From positions 1-17,977 of the forward strand of contig CAMCTC010000093.1 of assembly GCA_945878355.1 (NCBI GenBank): a stretch of DNA of 17,977 nt, given 5' to 3'. Position 1 is the stretch's first letter, and each line of letters opens with the position of its first letter. Below the pieces are notes generated by a model. The model had not been told where the DNA came from. It was given only the letters and a program-made list of their open reading frames with translations, and searched no databases. Made by a program: the position numbers and the translations under genes. Of this stretch, positions 1 through 7,053 are shown piece after piece. This DNA comes from Bordetella parapertussis. Its GTDB lineage: Bacteria > Pseudomonadota > Gammaproteobacteria > Burkholderiales > Burkholderiaceae_C.

Positions 1-1190
1 ACCAGGCTTGGCTCGGCTGCTGGCCGGCGCAGCGCGGGCGCCAGGCCGGCGCCCATCAGGTCGATGAAGTTGTCGGCGTAAAAACGTTGCCGGGCTGCGC
101 TGCTGCAGGCTTGCAGCGACTCGTCGAATCGCTTCAAAGGGTGGCGGCCGCCTTCGACATGCGGATAGTCCGACGAGAACATGCAGACCTCGTCGCCAGC
201 CTGCGAGACGATCCAGCCGCTGTCCTCGTGCGGGTAGGGCGTGACGCGGAGCTGCCGGCGGACGATCTCGCTGGGTTTGGCCGACAACTTCTGCAGCCTG
301 TCCTCGTTGCGCAGGAAGGCATGCGATGCCGAATCCAGTGCCCGCATCCAGCCCGGCACCCAGGCCGCGCCGAGTTCGATCGCGCCCCACTTCAGCTGCG
401 GAAAGCGGTCGAAAACGCCGTCGAAAATCAGCGTGGCGAGGGTCTGCATCACCGAGCTCGGGATCGGCATGTAGCTGACCGAAGTGAAGTTGTCGTCACC
501 GCCGTGGAAGTCGGGCACTGGCGGCATGCCGTTTTCTTTGTAGACCGGGCTCATCTTCTCTTCGCCACCGACATGGAACAGCACCGGCAAGCCCGCTTCC
601 TGCGCCTGGGCCCAGACGGCGTCGAGCGCGATGTGGCTGGGCGCATGGTGCTGCGGGCAGCGCGAGGGCACCATCAGCGCTTTGGCGCCGAGTGCGATCG
701 CCTCTTGAGTCAGCACCTTGGCGCGGGCCGGGTCTTCCAGCGGCACATAGGCGGTGGCGAGCAGGCGCGGGTCGGCCTTGCAGAAGTCGGTCATCATCCG
801 GTTGTGGGCCTGCGCTGCGGCGTAGCACAGCGCCATGTCCTTGCCCTGGTCGAGCCCGAAGTTGCCGAGGCTGAAGGTGGTGAAGACCAGCTGGCTGGCG
901 AAGCCGAGTTGGTCCAGCGCATGCGGCCGGTCAGCGGCGATGAACGCGCCGTGGGCCTCGTAGTTCTTGCGCAGCAGCAGGTTGGCATTGATGCCGGCGC
1001 GGAATACTGGATCGGCATGGGCCTCGCGCGACCGGCCCGGCCGCAGGTTGCGGTTCAACGCGCCGCGATAGCCTGCGCAGGCATGAAACTGCGCCAGCAG
1101 ACGCGGATCGAAGTACGGGTCTAGGCAGTCGTCCAACTCCATCAAGTGGCTGTCGGCATCGTGGATCAAGCGTCCGTTGGCGTAGCTCAT
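1..1190 (-). CDS. Amidohydrolase family 2 metal-dependent hydrolase (3' end off window)
   Basis: The frame is open from the ATG at 1190 through the left edge (about 396 residues visible, C-terminus missing). The start follows a GAGGA ribosome site about 6 bases upstream. The N-terminus carries DADSHLMEL (D11, D13, H15), the strand-1 metal-binding motif in the D-x-D-S-H form common in Amidohydrolase_2 proteins (PF04909; TIM barrel, ACMSD/decarboxylase relatives). A second ligand candidate is H206 in LFHVGGEEK. SSDYPHVEGG (D341, H344) is the typical late catalytic-Asp motif. Members are cytosolic hydrolases or non-oxidative decarboxylases and often sit in acyl-CoA catabolic clusters. It lies 52 bp downstream of the CoA-transferase on the same strand, so the two are probably co-transcribed. 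The family call is firm. The substrate is unknown; ring hydrolysis or decarboxylation of a pathway intermediate is inference. Confidence 0.85.
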   Translation of the reverse strand, partial: MSYANGRLIHDADSHLMELDDCLDPYFDPRLLAQFHACAGYRGALNRNLRPGRSREAHADPVFRAGINANLLLRKNYEAHGAFIAADRPHALDQLGFASQLVFTTFSLGNFGLDQGKDMALCYAAAQAHNRMMTDFCKADPRLLATAYVPLEDPARAKVLTQEAIALGAKALMVPSRCPQHHAPSHIALDAVWAQAQEAGLPVLFHVGGEEKMSPVYKENGMPPVPDFHGGDDNFTSVSYMPIPSSVMQTLATLIFDGVFDRFPQLKWGAIELGAAWVPGWMRALDSASHAFLRNEDRLQKLSAKPSEIVRRQLRVTPYPHEDSGWIVSQAGDEVCMFSSDYPHVEGGRHPLKRFDESLQACSSAARQRFYADNFIDLMGAGLAPALRRPAAEPSL

Positions 1191-1242
1191 GTCAGTCCTC
1201 GGTTTGGGGTTTCAGTGATTTGTTCGCTGCAATAGATGGTTA

Positions 1243-2475
1243 TCAGTCCACGGCCTTGTCGTCTGCCTCGAAGACCACCCGGGCTTCGATCAGTCTGGCA
1301 ATGGTCTGTTCGTCATAGCCGGCTTCACGCAGCACGCTGGCGCTGTGCTGGCCCAGCGTCGGTGCCGGCCCGGGGTTGCGCTTGGCCACGCCGGCGATCG
1401 CGATCGGGTTGGCCACCGTCAGCCCGTCGCGGTGCGCGTAGGGCACGATGGCGCCTGCGCTGCGCATCTGCGGGTCATCGTTGATGTCGGCCAGCGTGCC
1501 GATCACGCCGAAAGTGATGCCCGCGGCGTCTAGCCGCTGGCGCCAGACTGCCAGGTTGTCCTGGGCGAAACGCTGGTCGAACAAGGCGATCAGCGCGACC
1601 TTGTTCTCGGCCCTGGCGGCTTGCGTGGCAAAGCGCGGGTCGGTGGCCAGATGGGCCAGATCCAGCGCTTGCAGCAGAGAGGGCAATTGGCGCGCCTCGT
1701 TGAGCACCACCAGGTTGAGCCAGCGGCCGTCGCTGCAGCGGTAGATGTTGCCCAGCGGATTGGGCGCGTTGTCGCGCGGCTGACGCGGTGGGTAGACGAC
1801 GCCCGCGAGATGGGCCTGCACCTGAACGCCGTTGGCCCACAGGCCGTTGGCCAGCAGCGAGGTGCTGACCAACCCGCCCAGGCCGCTGCGTTCGCGCCGG
1901 TACAGCGCGGTGGTGATCGCAGCGAACAGCGTGACCGCGCTGGGCTGGTCGCCCATGCCCGAGACCGGTCGCGTCGGTGCGGCGCTATGGTCTGCCCGCA
2001 CCATGTCCATCAGCCCGGACCTTGCCCAGTAAGCGGTGACGTCGAAGCCGCTCTTCTCGGCCTCGGGCCCGGTTTCGCCATAGGCTGTCATCGATGCGTA
2101 AATCAGCCGCGGGTTGATTGCCAGCAAGCGATCGTGGGCAATGCCCAGGCGTTGGCGCACCGCCAACGGCAGGTTGGTGATGAAGACATCGGCCTGCGCC
2201 ACCAATCGATGCAACACCGCCTGGCCCTCGGCCTGCTTCAGGTCCAGCGCCAGACTGCGTTTGTCGCGTGAACTCAAGTCCCAGGGGTAATTGCTGTCGG
2301 CGGCCGGGCTGCCGGGAAAACGGTACAGGCCGCGGTGCGGGTCGCCGTCGGGCGGCTCGACCTTGACGACGTCTGCACCGAAATCGGCCAGCATCATCGC
2401 CGCTGCCGGCGCAGCAATGAAGCTGGCGCAGTCGATCACTTTCAAGCCGTCGAAAGGGCGTTCGCTGTTCGTCAT
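1243..2475 (-). CDS. CaiB/BaiF family (family III) CoA-transferase
   Basis: This 410-residue protein has the usual length for family III CoA-transferases, which move CoA from an acyl-CoA donor to a free carboxylic acid through a covalent aspartyl intermediate. The N-terminus shows the classic run FDGLKVIDCASFIAAP followed by LADFGADVVKVEPPDGDP (residues about 8-45). PRLIYASMTAYGETGP and GFDVTAYWARSGLMD follow at about 122-156. D176 in SGMGDQPSA is the best candidate for the catalytic aspartate. The frame is open further upstream to 2676, but the ATG at 2475 fits the family N-terminus and has AGGA upstream, so I chose it. It is the first gene of a two-gene minus-strand unit with the amidohydrolase and is divergent from the DUF2889 gene. 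It probably activates the acid that enters the neighbouring beta-oxidation-like pathway; donor and acceptor cannot be read from sequence. Confidence 0.88.
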   Translation of the reverse strand: MTNSERPFDGLKVIDCASFIAAPAAAMMLADFGADVVKVEPPDGDPHRGLYRFPGSPAADSNYPWDLSSRDKRSLALDLKQAEGQAVLHRLVAQADVFITNLPLAVRQRLGIAHDRLLAINPRLIYASMTAYGETGPEAEKSGFDVTAYWARSGLMDMVRADHSAAPTRPVSGMGDQPSAVTLFAAITTALYRRERSGLGGLVSTSLLANGLWANGVQVQAHLAGVVYPPRQPRDNAPNPLGNIYRCSDGRWLNLVVLNEARQLPSLLQALDLAHLATDPRFATQAARAENKVALIALFDQRFAQDNLAVWRQRLDAAGITFGVIGTLADINDDPQMRSAGAIVPYAHRDGLTVANPIAIAGVAKRNPGPAPTLGQHSASVLREAGYDEQTIARLIEARVVFEADDKAVD

Positions 2476-2527
2476 CTGCAATCCTGGCTGTGCTGTGAGA
2501 GCATGCGGCCCGAGCCGAGGGCATCGG

Positions 2528-2541
2528 CGCTGCATGCAGCG
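2528..2541. promoter_or_regulatory. Perfect 14-bp palindrome in divergent intergenic region
   Basis: CGCTGCATGCAGCG equals its own reverse complement and sits in the 113-bp gap between the divergent CoA-transferase and DUF2889 genes. A short perfect dyad in a divergent promoter region is a plausible operator for a dimeric repressor. No regulator gene is in the window and I see no convincing -35/-10 pair around it, so the role is inferred. Confidence 0.35.
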
Positions 2542-2588
2542 TTCGACCACCGAGCTGAACTGACATCTTTCGACCCTGGAGACATTGA

Positions 2589-3188
2589 ATGACCGTGCCT
2601 GGTGAAGCTCTGCATGCCGACCTCGAGGGCGGCTGGATCCTGCCGCCACCCGCAGCGCGCGAAACCGTGCACACACGCAGCATCGTCTGCCGCAGTTTCA
2701 GGCGCGACGACAAGATGATCGACATCGATGGTCGGTTCATCGACACTCGACCGTTTGCCTACAACAACGATTTCCGCGGCGCTTGCCTGCCTGGGGCGGC
2801 GCTGCACAACATGCAGTTGCGCTTGACGATCAACCGCGAGCGCGCGATCCACGAGTTGGTCGCGGCCATGCCCAACACGCCTTACACCGGCTGCTCCGAC
2901 GTCAGCCCGAACTTCCAGCGCGTGGTCGGTTTGTCGATCGGCCGGGGTTTTCGCAAGGCGCTGCGCGAGCGGCTCGGCGGTGTCGACGGTTGCACCCATG
3001 TGCTGGCCTTGCTCGAAGCGATGGCCGCTGCGGCCACGCAGTCTTTCGCGTCGAATGCTTACGCACCGCGCGAGCCCGGCGCACCTGAGCCGGTACGCAT
3101 CTGGCGCATCGAGGCGCTGCAGGACACCTGTCATTCCTACCGCGCCGACGGCCCGGTGATGGAGCAGATGAGGCGCCGTCGCGCCTGA
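2589..3188 (+). CDS. DUF2889 family protein, function unknown
   Basis: This is a 199-residue soluble protein with GGAG at 2577-2580, eight bases before the ATG. I recognise the DUF2889 pattern (PF11136) from these parts: TRSIVCRSFRRDDKMIDIDG (about 29-48), AALHNMQLRLTI (about 70-81), a central C102 in YTGCSD, VVGLSIGRGF (112-121) and GGVDGCTH (130-137). The last is followed by an Ala-rich helix LLEAMAAAATQ. No signal peptide or membrane segment is visible. The family has no established biochemical role that I know of. H73, C102, C135 and H137 could form a metal or active site, but that is only a guess from motif-like His/Cys residues. It is transcribed away from the CoA-transferase and ends 11 bp from the convergent kinase gene, inside a run of acyl-CoA genes, which suggests a part in that metabolism. 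Confidence 0.8.
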   Translation: MTVPGEALHADLEGGWILPPPAARETVHTRSIVCRSFRRDDKMIDIDGRFIDTRPFAYNNDFRGACLPGAALHNMQLRLTINRERAIHELVAAMPNTPYTGCSDVSPNFQRVVGLSIGRGFRKALRERLGGVDGCTHVLALLEAMAAAATQSFASNAYAPREPGAPEPVRIWRIEALQDTCHSYRADGPVMEQMRRRRA

Positions 3189-3199
3189 TCCGGGCTGCA

Positions 3200-4270
3200 T
3201 CAAACCCTTCGCTCCAGCCGCTCGACTGCGGCCTCGGCCTGCGCCAGCGCTTGAAGAATCGATCGTTTCAGGCCTTCGAGGTCGACCCCGACCGTGCTCT
3301 TCTTGCCTTCGAGGTAGCGCGAGTACACGCCGTGAATGATGGCAGCGGTCTTCCAGCGGTTGAAGCCGATGTAGTAGTCGAGCTTGGACAGATCGCGGCC
3401 GGTGCGCGCTGCGTAGCGGTCAGCCATCTCGCGGCGGCTGGGAAAGCCGGGCAGGGTGGTCGGTGGCACGGCCCGCACTGGCGGCGGATCGCTGGGTTCT
3501 GCCCATTGGTTCAAGGCGTAAGCCAGATCGGCCAGCGGGTCGCCGAGCGTGGAGATCTCCCAGTCGACGACCGCTGCGATCGCGCCGTCAGCGCCGACCA
3601 GCGTGTTGTGCAGGCCGTAGTCGCCGTGGACGATTCGCGCCGGCCCCTGGTCCGGGACGTTGGTCAGGAAGTACTGCTGCAGCGAGTGCGCCCGCGGGTC
3701 GTCCAGGTCGGCGCCGGCGATCGATGCGTTCCACGACCGGTACCAGGTTCTGAGCTGTCGCCCGATGTAGTCTTCTTTCTTGCCCAGGTCGCTCAGACCG
3801 ACCGCGTCAGGGTCTATCGAGTGCAGGTCGGCCAGCACATCGATGAAGGAATGCGCGAGCTTGGTCCGCAGCGGCGCTGGCGCCCAGCGCCGGGCATCGT
3901 CGGCCGAATACAGCGGGTGGCCGTCGACATGGCCCATCACGTAGAACACCGCGCCAGTCACGCCCGGGTCGTCGCAGAAACCGAGTGCGCTCGGCACTGG
4001 CACGGCGCTGCCGTCGAGCGCGCTGATCAAGGACCATTCGCGGGCCATGTCGTGCGCCTTGGGCAGCAACTCGCCCATCGGTGGGCGGCGGATCACCGCG
4101 CGCTGGCCGCGAGCGTCTTCGATCAGGTAGGTCAGGTTGGAATGCCCGCCCTCGAGCCGGGTCCAGACCAGCGGGGTCTTCAGGCTCGGGATCTGGCGGT
4201 CTATCCAGGCCTCGACCGCTGCCGTGTTGTAGCCCACAGGCTGGCTGGCTGGCTGGGTGCTGCTTGTCAT
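3200..4270 (-). CDS. Phosphotransferase family kinase (APH-like, ACAD10/11 N-domain type)
   Basis: This 356-residue cytosolic protein has an aminoglycoside-phosphotransferase/choline-kinase fold (APH, PF01636). The nucleotide loop is LEGGHSNLTYLI (39-50), followed by RRPPMGELLPKAHDMAREW (61-79), a signature of the acyl-CoA-linked subgroup. The catalytic loop is IVHGDYGLHNTLV (213-225; D217, N222), and VVDWEISTLGDPLADLAY (234-251) holds the metal-binding D236. This subgroup resembles the kinase domain of ACAD10/ACAD11 and bacterial LvaA, which phosphorylate the hydroxyl of 4-hydroxyacyl-CoA so that a partner acyl-CoA dehydrogenase-type enzyme can eliminate phosphate. It is not an antibiotic-resistance enzyme on this evidence. 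It lies 77 bp downstream of the enoyl-CoA hydratase on the same strand, with an AGGA-containing ribosome site. The hydroxyacyl-CoA kinase role is inferred from family and context. Confidence 0.85.
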   Translation of the reverse strand: MTSSTQPASQPVGYNTAAVEAWIDRQIPSLKTPLVWTRLEGGHSNLTYLIEDARGQRAVIRRPPMGELLPKAHDMAREWSLISALDGSAVPVPSALGFCDDPGVTGAVFYVMGHVDGHPLYSADDARRWAPAPLRTKLAHSFIDVLADLHSIDPDAVGLSDLGKKEDYIGRQLRTWYRSWNASIAGADLDDPRAHSLQQYFLTNVPDQGPARIVHGDYGLHNTLVGADGAIAAVVDWEISTLGDPLADLAYALNQWAEPSDPPPVRAVPPTTLPGFPSRREMADRYAARTGRDLSKLDYYIGFNRWKTAAIIHGVYSRYLEGKKSTVGVDLEGLKRSILQALAQAEAAVERLERRV

Positions 4271-4293
4271 GTGGTCGTCCTGGTCGATGGGGT

Positions 4294-4314
4294 GCGAAGG
4301 CTTGCCGCCTTCGC
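4294..4314 (-). terminator. 8-bp perfect hairpin between hydratase and kinase genes
   Basis: GCGAAGGC and GCCTTCGC form a perfect 8-bp stem around a 5-base loop (TTGCC on the plus strand). It lies in the 77-bp gap between two minus-strand genes of one likely operon. No T-tract follows on the minus strand, so it is a weak terminator at best. It could be an attenuator or an mRNA-stabilising element that sets different levels for the two genes. Confidence 0.35.
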
Positions 4315-4347
4315 GCCGGGCTGGAATGGGCAGCGATCAGCGCGCAA

Positions 4348-5157
4348 TCAAGCGCCCTTGAACGCCGGCTTGCGGCGCTCCAGAAAAGCCATGCCGCCTT
4401 CGCGCGCATCGGCGCTGTCGGCGGCCAGTGCCTGGTGCGAGGCTTCCATCGCCAGCGTTTCGTCGTAGGTCTGCTCGAGCGCGCGCGCCAGACCTTTTCG
4501 CATCATGCCCAGTGCTAGCGTCGGGCCATTGGCCAGGCGCTCAGCCAGTGCCTGGGCCTGGGTCATCAGGTCGGCGTCGTCGACCGCGCGGTAGATCAAC
4601 CCCCATTGCTCGGCCTTTTCGGCGGCGATGCGCTCGCCCAGCATCATCATCTCGGTCGCACGGGCCTTGCCGACCTGGCGCGCCAGCATCCAGGTCGCGC
4701 CGCCATCGGGCACCAGCCCGATGTTGACGAAGGCCTCGAGGAAGTAGGCCGAGCGGGCTGCGAGCGTGAAATCTGCTGCCAGCGCGAGCGAGCAACCGAT
4801 GCCGGCGGCCACGCCGTTGACGGCGGCGATCACCGGCACCGACAGCTTCGACAGCGCGACCATCGTCGGGCTGTAGCTCTCGCTCAGTGACTTGTAGGTC
4901 TGGGCGCCGCGCGACGCGGTGGTGTCGGTGCTGCGGCCTTGCAGGTCGGCGCCGCTGCAAAAAGCGCGGCCCTCGCCGGTGATCAACAAGGCGCGTGCGC
5001 CCAGTGCCGGCAGTTGTTTGAGCGCGGCGCCGATCTCGACGAACATCGCGGGCGGCGCGGCGTTCAGTCGCTGTGGGCGGTTCAGTGTCAGCGTGGCGAC
5101 CGAGCCGGTCATTTCCAGGCGGATCGTCTCGAACATGGGTGTGGAATCTTGGCTCAT
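4348..5157 (-). CDS. Enoyl-CoA hydratase/isomerase family protein (crotonase fold, PaaG-like)
   Basis: The protein has 269 residues, typical of the crotonase superfamily. The ATG at 5157 follows TGGAGA, so it is preferred over the in-frame ATG at 5208. The oxyanion-hole segments are AFCSGADLQGR (65-75) and NGVAAGIGCSLALAAD (114-129). FVNIGLVPDGGATWMLARQV (143-162) matches the F-x-x-I-G-L-x-P-D-x-G motif, with D151 as the single acidic catalytic residue. That pattern is seen in PaaG-type isomerases, whereas classical hydratases carry two glutamates. The reaction may therefore be double-bond or epoxide isomerisation as well as hydration of an enoyl-CoA in the cytosol. It is divergent from the thiolase gene across 130 bp, and the kinase gene follows it. 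The superfamily is certain; the exact reaction is not. Confidence 0.88.
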   Translation of the reverse strand: MSQDSTPMFETIRLEMTGSVATLTLNRPQRLNAAPPAMFVEIGAALKQLPALGARALLITGEGRAFCSGADLQGRSTDTTASRGAQTYKSLSESYSPTMVALSKLSVPVIAAVNGVAAGIGCSLALAADFTLAARSAYFLEAFVNIGLVPDGGATWMLARQVGKARATEMMMLGERIAAEKAEQWGLIYRAVDDADLMTQAQALAERLANGPTLALGMMRKGLARALEQTYDETLAMEASHQALAADSADAREGGMAFLERRKPAFKGA

Positions 5158-5287
5158 CTTGGTCTCCAGGGTGATGGATGGCAGCGTAGCGGCGAGCGTT
5201 CCCCGCATCTGTCACCGACTGGACTGCGGTGGCCGTCAGCGCGGGACCACAATCAGCGCACAACTCACTTCTTGCTGGAGCCTGGCC
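5158..5287. promoter_or_regulatory. Divergent intergenic region, hydratase (-) / thiolase (+)
   Basis: These 130 bp separate two divergent operons and must hold both promoters if the operons start here. The two ribosome sites are visible as near mirror images (GGAG near 5277-5280 for the thiolase, TGGAGA on the minus strand for the hydratase). I see no convincing sigma-70 boxes and no clear dyad, so the promoter assignment rests on gene arrangement only. Confidence 0.4.
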
Positions 5288-6523
5288 ATGACTGAAGCCC
5301 TGATCATCGACGCTTGCCGCACCCCGCGTGGCATCGGCAAAGTGGGCAAAGGCGCCCTGGCCGACATGCACCCGCAGCACCTGGGTGCGACAGTGCTCAA
5401 GGCATTGGCCGAGCGCAACAACCTCAACACGGCCGAAGTCGACGACATCCTCTGGGGCACCAGCACGCAAAAGGGCACCCAGGGCAACGACCTGGGCCGC
5501 ATGTCCGCGCTCGACGCTGGCTACGACCAGCGCAGCAGCGGCATCACGATGGACCGCTTCTGCGGCTCTGGCATCTCGGTCGTCAACCTGGCGGCCGCAT
5601 CCATCATGTCCGGCATGGAGGACCTGGTGGTGGCGGGCGGCTGCGAGATGATGTCGATGACGGCAACCTTGCGCGGCGACGGCCCTGGCATGATGGACGC
5701 GGGCAATTTGCGCCTGCGCGCCAAGCATCCGCAGTCGCACCAGGGCGTTTGCGCCGACGCCATCGCCACGCTAGAAGGCATCAGCCGTGCTGACCTCGAC
5801 GCACTCGCGCTTGAGAGCCAGAAACGCGCCGCAGTGGCGATCGCCGAAGGCCGCTTCAACAAGAGCCTGGTGCCGGTCTACCGCGCCGACGGCACGCTGG
5901 CGCTCGACCGTGAGGAATTTCCCCGCCCGCAGACGACCGCCGAAGGCCTGGCCGGCCTGAAGCCGGCTTTCACGACGCTGGCCGACGTGGCGCTGGATGA
6001 TCAGGGCACCACTTTCCGCAAGCTGATCCTGGCCAAGCACCCAGGTCTGGACATCAACTTCGTGCACCACGCCGGCAACTCGTCGGGCGTGGTCGACGGT
6101 TCTGGCGCGGTGTTGCTGGCGTCACCGAGCTATGCCAAGAAGCACGGCATGAAGGCCCGCGCCCGCGTCGTCGCCTATGCCAACGTGGGCGATTCGCCGA
6201 CGCTGATGCTCAACGCCCCGGTGCCTGCGGCGCGCAAAGCGCTGGCCAAGGCCGGCTTGACCGTGGACGACATCGACCTCTGGGAAATCAACGAGGCCTT
6301 CGCGGTGGTGGCCGAGAAGTTCATCCGCGACTTGCGTCTCGACCGCAACAAGGTCAACGTCAACGGCGGCGCGATGGCGCTGGGCCACCCGATCGGCGCG
6401 ACCGGTTCGATCCTGATCGGCACCTTGCTCGACGAACTCGAGCGGCGTGGCTTGAAGCGCGGCCTGGTGACGATGTGCGCAGCCGGCGGCATGGCACCGG
6501 CGATCATCATCGAGCGCATCTGA
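5288..6523 (+). CDS. Acetyl-CoA C-acyltransferase (thiolase)
   Basis: This 411-residue thiolase catalyses CoA-dependent cleavage of a 3-ketoacyl-CoA, releasing acetyl-CoA (or the reverse condensation). The N-terminus EALIIDACRTPRGIGKVGKG is typical. The nucleophile is C92 in MDRFCGSGISVVNLAA. The remaining catalytic motifs are EINEAFAVVAE, NGGAMALGHPIGATGS (H367) and TMCAAGGM (C397). The set is complete, so the enzyme should be active. The frame is open upstream to 4919, but that stretch overlaps the hydratase on the other strand. The ATG at 5288 has GGAG seven bases upstream and begins the family N-terminus. It heads a plus-strand unit with the thioesterase and two acyl-CoA dehydrogenase subunits, reminiscent of the pimB-pimC-pimD order in the pimeloyl-CoA operon of Rhodopseudomonas palustris. 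The degradative direction is inferred from these neighbours. Confidence 0.93.
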   Translation: MTEALIIDACRTPRGIGKVGKGALADMHPQHLGATVLKALAERNNLNTAEVDDILWGTSTQKGTQGNDLGRMSALDAGYDQRSSGITMDRFCGSGISVVNLAAASIMSGMEDLVVAGGCEMMSMTATLRGDGPGMMDAGNLRLRAKHPQSHQGVCADAIATLEGISRADLDALALESQKRAAVAIAEGRFNKSLVPVYRADGTLALDREEFPRPQTTAEGLAGLKPAFTTLADVALDDQGTTFRKLILAKHPGLDINFVHHAGNSSGVVDGSGAVLLASPSYAKKHGMKARARVVAYANVGDSPTLMLNAPVPAARKALAKAGLTVDDIDLWEINEAFAVVAEKFIRDLRLDRNKVNVNGGAMALGHPIGATGSILIGTLLDELERRGLKRGLVTMCAAGGMAPAIIIERI

Positions 6524-6963
6524 GCCCCGACCTCGCGATTCCCGAGGGTTTCAAGCCGCGCAACTTTGGCGACGGCTTCATCTCGGCCAATGGCCCGCTC
6601 TACACGCGCCGTGGCGAGCGCGGTTTGGTGATGGGGTTTCGCGTCGAGCCGCGCCATTGCAACCCGATGAAGATCTGCCACGGCGGCATGATGGCGACTT
6701 TTTGCGACATGCTGCTGCCGATGAGCGCGCACCTGCAGGCCAAGGAATTGGCCGGCCGGTTCCTGCCCACGATCAGTCTGCAGGTCGACTATCTCGCCCC
6801 TTCGCCGCTGGGCAGCTGGGTTCAGGGTGAGGGTCAGGTGCTGCGTGTCACGCGAAGTCTGGTTTTCATGCAAGGCCTGGTCACTGCTGACGGTCAGAAT
6901 GTGGCGCGGGTCAGTGGCACTTTCAAGCTCGGCCCGTTGTTCGAAGATGCAGTGGATAAGTAG
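6475..6963 (+). CDS. PaaI-type hotdog-fold thioesterase
   Basis: The protein has up to 162 residues and one hotdog domain. CHGGMMATFCDMLLPMSA, beginning at nt 6676, carries the conserved H-G-G with a downstream Asp in the long helix. PTISLQVDYLAPSPLGSWV and the final strand VARVSGTFKLG complete the fold. These enzymes hydrolyse acyl-CoA thioesters in the cytosol and may release CoA from stalled intermediates. The start is uncertain. No ATG precedes the conserved part. The GTG at 6475 overlaps the thiolase by 49 bases, whereas a CTG at 6520, overlapping the thiolase stop (CTGA), would give the more usual N-terminus LSPDLAIPEGF. Neither has a strong ribosome site, so translational coupling to the thiolase is likely. 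The coordinates use the GTG. Confidence 0.82.
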   Translation: MRSRRHGTGDHHRAHLSPDLAIPEGFKPRNFGDGFISANGPLYTRRGERGLVMGFRVEPRHCNPMKICHGGMMATFCDMLLPMSAHLQAKELAGRFLPTISLQVDYLAPSPLGSWVQGEGQVLRVTRSLVFMQGLVTADGQNVARVSGTFKLGPLFEDAVDK

Positions 6964-7053
6964 CGCGTTGAAGTGCGCGCAATCTGAACGTTAAAGTCTT
7001 GCCCAGCCAGGCGCTGCGCGCCGCTGGACTCCAACACAAGAAAGGCATCGATC

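Noticed and set aside
87..1124. 345-codon plus-strand ORF
   Set aside because: It is antisense to the amidohydrolase, whose metal-binding motifs and ribosome site are clear.
3200..4270. Aminoglycoside-resistance kinase
   Set aside because: The RRPPMGELLPKAHD segment and the acyl-CoA gene context match the ACAD10/11- and LvaA-like subgroup rather than antibiotic kinases.
3251..4468. 405-codon plus-strand ORF
   Set aside because: It is antisense to the kinase gene, which carries complete HGD-N and DWE motifs; the plus translation has no recognisable domain.
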